Positions 9,204-16,447 of a DNA stretch of 64,000 nt are shown here, piece after piece. The translations under genes and the position numbers were made by a program. Location of the stretch: positions 1 to 64,000 of the forward strand of contig CAZRNA010000003.1 in the NCBI GenBank assembly GCA_964601325.1. The letters are read 5' to 3'. Below the pieces are notes generated by a model, which was not told the origin of the DNA, did no database searches, and saw only the letters and a list, made by a program, of their open reading frames with translations. Source of the DNA: CAVPLU01 sp964601325 (lineage in GTDB: Archaea; Thermoproteota; Bathyarchaeia; 40CM-2-53-6). Within the stretch, counting starts at the first letter, position 1. Every line of letters starts with the position of its first letter.

Positions 9204-10775
9204 CTATGACCTCTTTCGAAATCGTTTGAAGTTAAGCATGAATAGTCCGAGGATCACGCCGAGAAGAACCGCCTCGATTGAGAATCCCGGGATTTCTCGT
9301 TGTGCCGCAGCGGAAGAGGATTCAGAGAGGATCGATGATGAAGTCCATGCCGTTTCCGTTGTGATTGGTGGCAATGTTGTGCCAGAAGATGAAGTCGAAC
9401 TGGTTGTTGTCGACATTGTCGGACTTGGCATTTCGTTGAGCAAGATCGCTGCTGAGTAGGGAGGCAGTGTGACGCTCGTCACCGCTCGGTAGCTGACCTC
9501 ACCCGTCGGGTTGCCAGATGGGGATACGGGTCCACCGCCGCTGGTTTGTGCCAGGTAATAGGTTCCTCCTAGGTTGACTGTGATTGTTGTTCCGCTACTG
9601 TCCTGAGCATTGAGCAACACGAAGCCATTGTCAAATGTGCGGCGATAGACGTGTTTCACCGGGTCGTACAGGTTAGCGATGTCCGAGCCTGCGCTCTGTG
9701 TGGGGGCGCCTATCGGAATATCATACTCTGGATACCATTCCGGCCCTTCGCCCTGCATGATGTTCAGGAAGGTTTGAGTGCCTTTGACGAGCAGGTAGGT
9801 CCCTAGAACGAACGTGCGCTCCTGATCACCACTGACGTAACTTTGTCCAATGATTACTTTGTCTTGCACAACCAGTCCGAGAACTCGGTTCGTCTGCAGC
9901 TGCCAGTCGCTGTAAGGATACGGGCTTTGGTCTGCTTCTATGGCGAAGCCCTCTATCATCACCCCATCGGCTGGACTGTAGTCGGTGCGGTCACGGGAGT
10001 TGATCCAGTTCCCAACGTTTGGAAGGATGTAATAGCCTCCGATCGGTTGGGTCTGCAACCAGGATAGCCAGTCCGAAATGCGGTTTGACCACGCGTTCTC
10101 AAAAGCCTCGTCCACGGCAGGCAAGCTAGGATCGTAGTGGTCGTACCCCATATAGTTGGGCACACTGAGGCTGTCCATGAAAACGCCGTCATCATCGTTG
10201 ACTTGAACTTGTCGTAGGACTTCGCCTTGCCAGTAGGTGCGCCAACCGCTTTCATCTAGATTCATCAGGTACCAGCCCCAATCACAATTGTAGACGCGGT
10301 TCGCACTTCCCTCAGGGTAGCGATAGAACCAGTTTTCCTCAGCAGAGTTCGGATATTCGCGAACCCAATCATTGCCCTCGATGATAGCAAGCCAATCACC
10401 GGTTGGTTGACACCGGCTCTCAGGAGCACGATAACCTAGCCCCAATCCTAGCCGGTAATGCAAGATGACGAAGCTCGGGTTGATACCGCGTAGGCGATCA
10501 GCGTCGATTCGTAGCATTTTCTGTGTTCCGGCGTAGTGAGTGGCGGAGAAGCCCCACTGGTCGTCACTCATTCCCGCGGAAAGTTGATCACTGAAGATGT
10601 GGACGCCGCGCGTGGTATCAGGGAGCCGACGTGCAGAGACGGCGGATAGATTGTCAAGGTCCCTGCGTGAGGTTTCATGAGCAAAGCTGCGGTCGTAGCT
10701 CCAAACGTAGGTCGGAAGTGTTAGCGCTAAGAGGATTAGAATGAATGTTGAGAACAGCAAAATCTTGGTCTTCAA
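9204..10775 (-). CDS. Secreted putative glycoside hydrolase with C-terminal membrane anchor
   Basis: A 523-residue exported protein. Residues 1–26 form a signal peptide (basic start, long Leu/Ile core). The catalytic-looking region resembles the 'putative glycosyl hydrolase' GHL15-type TIM-barrel fold: a strand FVILHYR near 102, a Trp-rich middle, and DGVFMDS at about 196–202, whose acidic residues are candidate catalytic or ligand groups. A beta-rich segment (about 390–450) follows, then a Thr/Ser-rich linker of about 40 residues, then REIPGF, a hydrophobic helix and the basic tail FKRFRKRS. The end looks like an archaeal cell-surface sorting or anchoring signal. TTG is the apparent start. 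The substrate is unknown; a surface polysaccharide is a reasonable guess. Confidence 0.72.
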   Translation of the reverse strand: MKTKILLFSTFILILLALTLPTYVWSYDRSFAHETSRRDLDNLSAVSARRLPDTTRGVHIFSDQLSAGMSDDQWGFSATHYAGTQKMLRIDADRLRGINPSFVILHYRLGLGLGYRAPESRCQPTGDWLAIIEGNDWVREYPNSAEENWFYRYPEGSANRVYNCDWGWYLMNLDESGWRTYWQGEVLRQVQVNDDDGVFMDSLSVPNYMGYDHYDPSLPAVDEAFENAWSNRISDWLSWLQTQPIGGYYILPNVGNWINSRDRTDYSPADGVMIEGFAIEADQSPYPYSDWQLQTNRVLGLVVQDKVIIGQSYVSGDQERTFVLGTYLLVKGTQTFLNIMQGEGPEWYPEYDIPIGAPTQSAGSDIANLYDPVKHVYRRTFDNGFVLLNAQDSSGTTITVNLGGTYYLAQTSGGGPVSPSGNPTGEVSYRAVTSVTLPPYSAAILLNEMPSPTMSTTTSSTSSSGTTLPPITTETAWTSSSILSESSSAAAQREIPGFSIEAVLLGVILGLFMLNFKRFRKRS

Positions 10776-11450
10776 TGAAGCTCACGTAGTTATGCACCTT
10801 TGGCAACATAACATTATGTCACCTGATCCCAAAGCAAGTGAGCGGCATCTATCCTATGATTCGATCAACGGGAGACATGAGGGCTCTCAACAGAAGGCTC
10901 GGGCCCGGGGGAACTCTGTACCGAAGGTTGAGGAAACCGATTCTACTAGGCCAAGGTGGATGGCTTCTCGGTTTTGGGCCTGTACCGACCTTCTGTAGCG
11001 AGCATTTTGAGGGCTTCTAGTTCTCAAAAGTGACTTGCATGATGAGTTCTGCGTTGGGGCTGCCAAGTCCGGCCCTATTCAATCAGTTCTTGGATGTGTT
11101 AAATGGTCTTGCTTTCTTCGTCTCTATTGAAATCCTGTGCGTCAGAGAGGCACTCAACTCTCATCTGTCAGGATCTGGTGTCGTTATTCATGAAAGATGA
11201 GATGCTTCGCGACTGGTGAGAGATCATTCAATGAGTGAAGGCTGTTGTAGCCCGAATGGGGGGTCGTGGGCGTAGGCCGCTGATGTGTGACTCAGCTGGG
11301 ATTTCTGCTTGATTTCGTACGCTTCCTCATGCCTTGCTTTTTCTTCTGCCTTTTTCGCATACCATGGTCTGACTTGCTCAATTTGTGGGTCAAGCTACTA
11401 TCTCCTGCAATTGCTGGCCGACATGTGTTGCCGCCTCTACTTCAGGATAC
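10776..11450. other. Long intergenic region, nothing recognised
   Basis: About 675 bases between the secreted hydrolase gene and the small protein gene at 11451. Two overlapping plus-strand frames (10741–10998 and 10838–11020) overlap the hydrolase start and look non-coding. No tRNA, CRISPR repeat or family resemblance was found. The middle part (11100–11400) is T-rich and could be a decayed gene or a regulatory region. Confidence 0.5.
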
Positions 11451-11717
11451 CTAGCGCCGACGTGGTTTCGGCTTAGGCTGGATTGAACTCGCTGGAGTCT
11501 TGGTTACTTCTCCGCGAGACGAGACGGTGGCTGCAAACTGCTCTTTCACGCCCGCCTCCGTGACGTAGGTTCCTTTGACTTTCCAAGCACCTTTTTCGTC
11601 CGGGCCTTCAGTTTCTTCCTCAGTGGTCAGAGAAACGATCTTGCCGTGAAAAGTTCTTGTTCCGAGGAAGTATTTTCTTACTACGCTTCTTGCGTCCTCA
11701 GCGTTTCCTATTCGCAT
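11451..11717 (-). CDS. Small conserved-looking protein, 88 aa
   Basis: A small protein starting at ATG 11717 with AEDARSVVRKYF (an amphipathic helix) followed by four or five beta strands and a Lys/Arg/Pro tail (KPKPRRR). The pattern resembles small PepSY-like or SH3-like proteins, but I do not recognise the family. A longer frame starts at GTG 11756. I prefer 11717 because a TATA-like box at 11759–11766 would place transcription start near 11737, after the GTG and 20 nt before this ATG, with GGGG a few bases upstream of it. Confidence 0.6.
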   Translation of the reverse strand: MRIGNAEDARSVVRKYFLGTRTFHGKIVSLTTEEETEGPDEKGAWKVKGTYVTEAGVKEQFAATVSSRGEVTKTPASSIQPKPKPRRR

Positions 11718-11758
11718 CTTCGCCCCTACTTTGAACAAGTGAATAGGTGAAGGCACAA

Positions 11759-11766
11759 GATATTAG
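11759..11766 (-). promoter_or_regulatory. TATA-like box upstream of the 88-aa protein gene
   Basis: Minus-strand CTAATATC, about 45 nt before ATG 11717. It predicts a transcript start near 11737 with a leader of about 20 nt and argues against the upstream GTG start. Confidence 0.4.
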
Positions 11767-11979
11767 AGCATCGACTGAGGCCGCAACTGGTGATGCGTTT
11801 CATTTCACCTCTCAGCATCTTCCGATGCTGAAATAGGCAGCGTTATTAGTGTCGGTGCCATGATGACCGAACAGGTTAGCTGTACGGGCTGAAGCCAAGC
11901 GTCCTACCGTAACCATCCGTGTCGGCGTCTAAGTTTTCTCCCGAAAAACTAGCTGAACGAAACGAACGAGGTGAAACGC

Positions 11980-12186
11980 ATGAGCTTTGAACGTTCCTTC
12001 AACAAGCCGGTTGAGGAAGGTAAGGAGTACGAGCTTGAGATCAAAGAGACTAGCCGTCGAGGAGACGGAGTAGCTCGGATCGAGGGCTTCGTAGTCTTTG
12101 TTCCACAAACCAAACCTGGCGATAAAGTGAAGGTCAAGATTAATTCTGTTGGTCCAAGATTCGCCACAGGCGAAGTCGTCCAATAG
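11980..12186 (+). CDS. TRAM domain RNA-binding protein
   Basis: A 68-residue protein that is essentially one TRAM domain: KPVEEGKEYELEI, SRRGDGVARIEGFVVFVP, GDKVKVKI and FATGEVV, the five-stranded OB-like barrel. Stand-alone TRAM proteins are widespread in archaea and have been proposed as cold-shock-like RNA chaperones. The start is ATG 11980: it is preceded by a perfect GAGGTGA ribosome-binding site at 11968–11974 with about 5 nt spacing. The GTG at 11971 is part of that site, not a start. A strong hairpin followed by T-rich sequence lies right after the stop, so it is probably monocistronic. Confidence 0.92.
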   Translation: MSFERSFNKPVEEGKEYELEIKETSRRGDGVARIEGFVVFVPQTKPGDKVKVKINSVGPRFATGEVVQ

Positions 12187-12191
12187 AACCC

Positions 12192-12240
12192 CGGGAGGAT
12201 TTCCTCCCGATTTCCCTTTTTCTCTTTTTTTCTCTTCTCT
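12192..12240 (+). terminator. Hairpin plus T-rich tract after the TRAM gene
   Basis: An 8-bp perfect inverted repeat (CGGGAGGA / TCCTCCCG, 12192–12209, 2-nt loop) followed by about 30 bases of nearly pure pyrimidine with runs of T. It sits 5 bases after the TRAM stop codon. In archaea T-rich tracts alone direct termination by FttA and RNA polymerase, so this is a strong terminator candidate. Confidence 0.75.
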
Positions 12241-12309
12241 TGATGTTGACTTTCCGAATAGCAACCGCTATCTTAAGCTTGATCGGAGAAATTGCGCGTC
12301 GGGCTGAAC

Positions 12310-12681
12310 TCATGCTACTACTTCGAAGTAGTGGCGGTTTCCTTTCATATCTTCCTCGTAATCGTACTTCTTGCCCGTCTTTCGATCAACGTAGAGGCCT
12401 GAGCCGATGTGGTCTATCTGCATACCGTTGATTCGGGCCGTGTCATAATCGAGAATATTGATGTAGTTGCGGCCTTCCGTTGGCTTCCAATCCTGCATTG
12501 GTTGCGATTCGCTTGTCTCCAAGATCTGGAGAAAAGTCCGCGGTGAACTTGTTTCCTCATGGCCGTTGGGGCACTTGAATATCTTCGAGTCCATGAAGTC
12601 ATTAAATTTCGTGTATGTCCCCGTGAATTGGAAGTTGGTGCCGCATTTTCGGCAAGTGCACACGAAAACTCGATCTGACAT
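12310..12681 (-). CDS. Small zinc-binding protein of unknown function
   Basis: A 123-residue protein. The N-terminus carries a CTCRKCG knuckle and a later CPNGHEE segment, which together can form a zinc finger (CxC/CxxC…CxxxH type). The rest is soluble, strand-rich and acidic/aromatic, ending YDYEEDMKGNRHYFEVVA. I do not recognise the family. A TATA-like box 25 nt before the ATG predicts a leaderless message. It is convergent with the TRAM gene. Confidence 0.7.
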   Translation of the reverse strand: MSDRVFVCTCRKCGTNFQFTGTYTKFNDFMDSKIFKCPNGHEETSSPRTFLQILETSESQPMQDWKPTEGRNYINILDYDTARINGMQIDHIGSGLYVDRKTGKKYDYEEDMKGNRHYFEVVA

Positions 12682-12701
12682 AGCCTACTACAGGACGCCC
12701 G

Positions 12702-12710
12702 CCTTATAGG
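12702..12710 (-). promoter_or_regulatory. TATA box of the zinc-binding protein gene
   Basis: Minus-strand CCTATAAGG centred about 25 nt before ATG 12681, giving a leaderless transcript by the usual archaeal spacing. Confidence 0.6.
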
Positions 12711-13311
12711 TGTCCCTATAATTCAAGAATGATTGTTGGATCGTTGACGATGCGAGGAACTGAAAAAAGGATCGGAGATGGGTTGCGTCACCGAATGAAT
12801 TGCTTCCGTCGGCGGTCAATCTCTGCAGCTAGCAACTCAGGAGTGCGTCGCTGCGCCCAATAAATGCTCTTCAAACAACCTCACCGCCCCAGAATACCAC
12901 ATTCTTCCACGTATAAGGAGGATCAGATGCGACATATCAACCGATAGCAAGCACTATCGAATCTAAACACCCTTGAGAGACTCGCATCCGCGAATTCACC
13001 GTAGCGACCACTTGCATATGAGAAGAGAATCCTGCTTGAATCTGACAAGTCTAGGCGTCTGGCAAGAATCCTTAGGGATCAGTTTGAAACCCACGCTTGG
13101 GACCGTCAACTGGACACTTCTTGAGGCGACTTTTCTCCGATTCAGGTTCTAGAGATGACTTGTGATACGTTTCACGGTTCCTTCCAATAACTCTCTCGTC
13201 GCTCATCATCTCCGCGTAGTCAGAAACGTAGAGACAGTTCGGATCATCTATCTTGAACTAGTATATGCGTTGTGGCATCCGCAAAGACAGTGGCGGAGCG
13301 GCTTGTAGGTC
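12711..13311. other. Long intergenic region, nothing recognised
   Basis: About 600 bases without a supportable gene, between the zinc-binding protein promoter and the PAS protein gene. No reading frame of note, tRNA, long hairpin or repeat array was found. Confidence 0.5.
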
Positions 13312-13665
13312 TCAGGGGTCGCGAACGAAATGGGGCATTTCCCGTGGGATTTCCAGAGAGAGTTCCATGAACCCCCGATATCTCTCATCCACATGCCATG
13401 GTGTTTGATAGATCAGTTTTCTGACGCCATTCTTCTCTATTGTGTAGGCGTTTGCTTGGCGATTGTCCATCAGCTCTTTGAGTTTCGTGCGGGCTGGTTC
13501 AGGGTGACAAGCCCACAAATTGGTGCCGATCAGTTTTTCCCCGCCTTGGTCACGGAAGTCCTCAATGGCCTTATCGTTTAACTCGATGATGGTTCCAGTT
13601 GAGTCGCAGACAGTGATTGCGCCTGGGAATTCCTTTACCCATGTGTGACCTGAAGTCCCGCTCAT
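13312..13665 (-). CDS. Single PAS domain protein
   Basis: A 117-residue protein that is one PAS domain: PGAITVCDSTGTIIELNDKA (first strands and helix), GTNLWACHPEP, a connector helix, and the terminal strands around IYQTPW and FMELSLEI. There is no attached output domain, so it is a free sensor or adaptor. Similar stand-alone PAS proteins in bacteria and archaea use the CHP segment near a haem or flavin pocket, but no ligand can be assigned here. ATG 13665 is preferred over the TTG nine bases upstream. Confidence 0.78.
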   Translation of the reverse strand: MSGTSGHTWVKEFPGAITVCDSTGTIIELNDKAIEDFRDQGGEKLIGTNLWACHPEPARTKLKELMDNRQANAYTIEKNGVRKLIYQTPWHVDERYRGFMELSLEIPREMPHFVRDP

Positions 13666-13786
13666 TGATCTCAACCCATCCTAGGTGCAGTTCAGTTCTG
13701 AAGAACATTTACCGGTTATTTGGCTTCTGTGCAGGCCATTGGACTCACCTATGAGAAGCGTCTAGCGTTGTGTTCTCTGCGCTGGC

Positions 13787-14338
13787 TCATCTGTGTAGCG
13801 TTTGTGTTGTGTGCGTTGTGGCGTGCACAACCCGTGCTGACCCACTGAAGTCCTTTGATGACGACGATTCTGCTGATGTACACGGAGGAAGGCAGACTTG
13901 GTCGGCGTTGTCCAGTAACCGGATTAGTTCGTCAGCTACTTCAGTCACGTCTGCCTTCTGGGACACTACCACCTTCGCGCAGCCGGCTTCTCTGGGCACT
14001 TCGATTTCATAGTGTGAGCCCTTATCCGTGACGGAGTAGCGGACGCCTCGAAGCAGGTCTGTCACTACGTACACGTCGCTGGTGCTATCTTTGAGTGTCT
14101 GCAATTCCATTTCGGTCACCTCGAAGGGAAGTCTGGCCATTGGTTTGTTGGAGAGCCCCACTAACCATTGATTCCTCTGGAGTTGCTCGGCGGCCTCCGG
14201 TGGAGTCCAAGCCTTCGAACGGTCAAGCGTCATGTTCAATGGAACCGCACGAATGAAACTCAGTTTGAACTCGTCGATCTTCGGCAGGTACGAGCCGACG
14301 ATCCCGAGCTTACGGATCACGTTCGTTGCGATGCTCAT
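13787..14338 (-). CDS. Hypothetical protein, 183 aa
   Basis: An unrecognised soluble protein. It starts at ATG 14338, preceded by GGTGAT with a short spacing. The first 140 residues look folded (strands LGIVGSYLP, LRGVRYSVT, HYEIEVP; helix DVTEVADELIRLL). The last 35 are Ser/Thr/His-rich and look disordered. It is transcribed away from the HTH-10 regulator gene at 14499, and the 160-bp divergent space holds the three direct repeats, so regulation by that protein is possible. Confidence 0.55.
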   Translation of the reverse strand: MSIATNVIRKLGIVGSYLPKIDEFKLSFIRAVPLNMTLDRSKAWTPPEAAEQLQRNQWLVGLSNKPMARLPFEVTEMELQTLKDSTSDVYVVTDLLRGVRYSVTDKGSHYEIEVPREAGCAKVVVSQKADVTEVADELIRLLDNADQVCLPPCTSAESSSSKDFSGSARVVHATTHTTQTLHR

Positions 14339-14390
14339 TCACATCACCACGGGAAGCATACTACATCGAACTGACGGTTGTGTCTTCTAC

Positions 14391-14448
14391 CGTCGTATGA
14401 TGGTGACTTTGAGTCGTCGTATGGTAAGATCGCGGTCCCGTCCTATGA
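14391..14448 (+). repeat. Three direct repeats, 24-bp period, upstream of a Bat-type regulator
   Basis: CGTCGTATGA (14391), CGTCGTATGG (14415) and CGTCCTATGA (14439) recur at exactly 24-bp intervals between two divergent genes. Regularly phased copies on one face of the helix are typical of operators for oligomeric regulators, and the gene just downstream encodes a DNA-binding protein. A coding explanation (an eight-codon peptide repeat in a spurious frame starting 14378) is less likely but possible. Confidence 0.5.
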
Positions 14449-14498
14449 CGGCACAGAACTTATCTTCCAAGAGCGTACCATGAAACTGATGTTCGGCA

Positions 14499-15230
14499 AT
14501 GTTCGAGGTTGCATTCAGGGTTCAGCACGACTGCCCATACACCAGGTTCACCGTGAAGCACCCGGAAGTTCGAATAACTATGTGGTGCAACAATCGGATA
14601 CATGTGATGGAGGTCGACGTGCCCGACATTGAGACTTTCACGAGGATCGAACCAGACCTGAACGAACTTCTCCTTTGGAAGGGTGGAAAGATTCTGAAGA
14701 AGAACTTTCTTGCGGGGAACCTTCAGCTCATCGTCAGATCCTGCAGCTGCAGCAAGATCCAAACCAACGTATTGTCAATTGTGGAGAGAAATTCCTGCTT
14801 ATCGATTCCTCCTGAAGTCTACTACGAAGGCTGGGAGGAGTACAGAGTCGTAGGGTTCAGGGAGAGTGATTACAAGAAGATGTTTCAGGAACTGCACCGG
14901 ATTGGCCAAGTGAAGATAATCCAGAAGAGGGTTGCTGCCGAGAAGAGCATCCGTGATACGTTCGTCGTCTCTCTGAACAGTGTCTTCTCGCAGCTAACAG
15001 AGAGACAGGTGAACTCCTTGATTGCAGCTCTGGAGGCTGGCTATTACCAGATCCCGAAGAAGGCGACGACAACGGAGATTGCTGGCAGACACAAGGTTCC
15101 TCGAACAACATACGAAGAACACCTCCGGAAGGCAGAGAGCAAAGTGGTCCAAGCCATCGCGCCATACGTTAGGCTTTACACGTCAGGCGTGAAACCGCTT
15201 GAGCAAGTGCTGCAAATCCCGACAAGGTGA
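14499..15230 (+). CDS. Bat/HTH-10 family transcriptional regulator
   Basis: A 243-residue regulator. The last ~60 residues are an HTH_10 (bacterio-opsin activator) domain: LTERQVNSLIAALEAGYYQIPKK, then TTEIAGRHKVPRTTYEEHLRKAE, the recognition helix. The N-terminal ~170 residues form an unassigned sensor domain with a CSCSK segment (about residues 82–86) and an IERNSCLSIPPEVYYEGWEEY motif. This layout is typical of archaeal HTH-10 proteins that respond to redox or metabolic cues; the cysteines could be redox-active (inference). Direct repeats at 14391–14448 may be its own operator. Confidence 0.85.
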   Translation: MFEVAFRVQHDCPYTRFTVKHPEVRITMWCNNRIHVMEVDVPDIETFTRIEPDLNELLLWKGGKILKKNFLAGNLQLIVRSCSCSKIQTNVLSIVERNSCLSIPPEVYYEGWEEYRVVGFRESDYKKMFQELHRIGQVKIIQKRVAAEKSIRDTFVVSLNSVFSQLTERQVNSLIAALEAGYYQIPKKATTTEIAGRHKVPRTTYEEHLRKAESKVVQAIAPYVRLYTSGVKPLEQVLQIPTR

Positions 15231-15279
15231 CAAACGGGTTCAAGGGCATGACTCGTCGTACCAGACGCTAGGATGGTCG

Positions 15280-15595
15280 TTCTGAGTCCCGGCCGGCGAT
15301 CGAGCGGCGTGGTAAACACGGGCTGGGCGCGGGCTATCAGGTTCGCCCGTCTCTGTAGTCAGTTACCATGCCTGCCCCTAGAGGGGGGTGGTTCCTACGC
15401 GCTAGAGCATAGAAACCGGGCTGGTCTTGCGTGGGCTACAGGCGCCTCTCGCTGTATCTCGATAAGCCTCAGACATCATCAGGGCGCATATGTCCGTAAT
15501 CATCGCAGGTCCAGCAGGCGGCGTCGTAAGCAGCTACTGACAGATACGCAAGACTGCAGCGATGTGGCATCTGACGGCTGTACGGCATGCGCGCA
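15280..15595 (+). ncRNA. Candidate structured RNA, possibly SRP (7S) RNA
   Basis: A GC-rich stretch of about 315 bases, the usual size of archaeal SRP RNA, with no credible protein. Seen: a hairpin GCGGGC/GCCCGT (15346–15364 region), then CTGTAGTC, then a second hairpin with a CCCC-TAGA-GGGG tip near 15377–15390. This hairpin–UGUAR–hairpin order is the layout of the SRP Alu domain. Further on CAGGTCC and AAGCAGC occur about 15 bases apart, like the two strands of helix 8, but the expected GNAR tetraloop is not there. No TATA box is obvious. The identity and ends are uncertain. Confidence 0.33.
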
Positions 15596-15596
15596 C

Positions 15597-15962
15597 TTAC
15601 TGCTTCAAGTCTAGTAACCTGTTGAGTCGTTCGTAGATTGGTCTAGCGAAAGTTCCCGCTTCCAGGCTCATGACGATCACATACTCCGGCGTCTTGAAAA
15701 GCATCAGGGTGAGCGTCTGAAAGCATAGTAGCGAGTACCTGATCGTGCCGATATGATCCTTCAGTTTGTCGGCGATTCCGAGTATGATCTCCGGGAGGAA
15801 TTGGATGAACTCTCTGTCTTGCTCGCCTGGTGTGATTGACTTGACGCCTTCCCTCATGCGTGATTCCTTGATCTCGTAGTCTGGTCCGGGGCTAACTATG
15901 CCGACGTATCGTATGTTCTTGTCAACTGAGAATATCGTTTCGACTAGCTGCGTTGGCTCCAT
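15597..15962 (-). CDS. DUF6659-like / roadblock-like small protein
   Basis: A 121-residue soluble protein. NIRYVGIV near the start, ESRMREGVKS, and a TLTLMLFKTPEYVIVMSLEAGT strand pair give a profilin/roadblock-like pattern, similar to the DUF6659 proteins common in Nitrososphaeria and related archaea. These are thought to be small signalling or GTPase-linked adaptors, but no function is proven. A TATA-like box 26 nt upstream of the ATG suggests a leaderless message. It is divergent from the NitrOD5–kinase operon. Confidence 0.65.
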   Translation of the reverse strand: MEPTQLVETIFSVDKNIRYVGIVSPGPDYEIKESRMREGVKSITPGEQDREFIQFLPEIILGIADKLKDHIGTIRYSLLCFQTLTLMLFKTPEYVIVMSLEAGTFARPIYERLNRLLDLKQ

Positions 15963-15983
15963 GATTAGAAGGATGGTCGAAGC

Positions 15984-15993
15984 ACAATAAAAA
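15984..15993 (-). promoter_or_regulatory. TATA box of the DUF6659-like gene
   Basis: Minus-strand GTTTTTATTG centred about 26 nt before ATG 15962; predicts leaderless transcription. Confidence 0.55.
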
Positions 15994-16077
15994 CGAAGCC
16001 GTAGCCCTCAGTTTGAGAAGGTGAATCTCAGGGTTCTAAGGGTCAACCGACAAGACTAATCGTGTCGCAGACGGGAT

Positions 16078-16085
16078 GTTTAAGC
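16078..16085 (+). promoter_or_regulatory. TATA box of the sensor-kinase operon
   Basis: GTTTAAGC centred about 27 nt before the TTG at 16108. It fits transcription starting at or next to that codon, and so a leaderless first gene for the operon running to 20325. Confidence 0.5.
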
Positions 16086-16107
16086 TAGACTTGCGCCCAC
16101 GCTAGAT

Positions 16108-16443
16108 TTGAGCCGGGTTTATGGTTTGGCCTCTTCTCGCGACGTGGCGGGTAACCTAGTTCTGGCTGTTGACGAGGCGCTGCTGGTTCCCGGTGAGATT
16201 GTGAAGACGGCTATCTACGAGCGTGTCGAGCGGAGCTACCAGCTTAGGCGAGAGGAGATCCCTGAGAAACTTGAGACCTTCCACCGAGCGCTACGGGACT
16301 TGCTTGGTGAAGGCGGCAAGGTGATGGAGATGCTGATCGTGAGAAACCTCTATCGCCGTCTTGGATTGAGCTTCGAAAAACATGACGGGCGGACGCTAGT
16401 CGATTATGTGAATCATGCGAAAACATCTGCGGGAGGTCATTGA
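16108..16443 (+). CDS. NitrOD5-like domain protein
   Basis: A 111-residue all-helical protein resembling the archaeal output domain NitrOD5: a LAVDEALLVPGEIVKTAIYERVE helix, REEIPEKLETFHRALRDLLGEG, then MEMLIVRNLYRRLGL and a terminal VDYVNHA segment. The domain is found alone or fused to sensors in Nitrosopumilus relatives and other TACK archaea; its role is unknown. The start appears to be TTG 16108, which coincides with the transcript start predicted from the TATA box. Its stop is 4 bases before the preferred kinase start, so the three genes to 20325 form one operon. Confidence 0.7.
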   Translation: MSRVYGLASSRDVAGNLVLAVDEALLVPGEIVKTAIYERVERSYQLRREEIPEKLETFHRALRDLLGEGGKVMEMLIVRNLYRRLGLSFEKHDGRTLVDYVNHAKTSAGGH

Positions 16444-16447
16444 AGAA

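Noticed and set aside
10741..11020. Two overlapping short frames upstream of the secreted hydrolase.
   Set aside because: They overlap the hydrolase start and are low-complexity in the way of non-coding frames.
11858..11900. A possible C/D box sRNA (ATGATGA followed by CTGA) upstream of the TRAM gene.
   Set aside because: Too short, with no clear D' and C' boxes and no guide match that I could test.
15273..15614. A 113-codon plus-strand frame in the candidate RNA region.
   Set aside because: Arg/Ser/His-rich composition with no folded pattern; the region is better explained as structured RNA.
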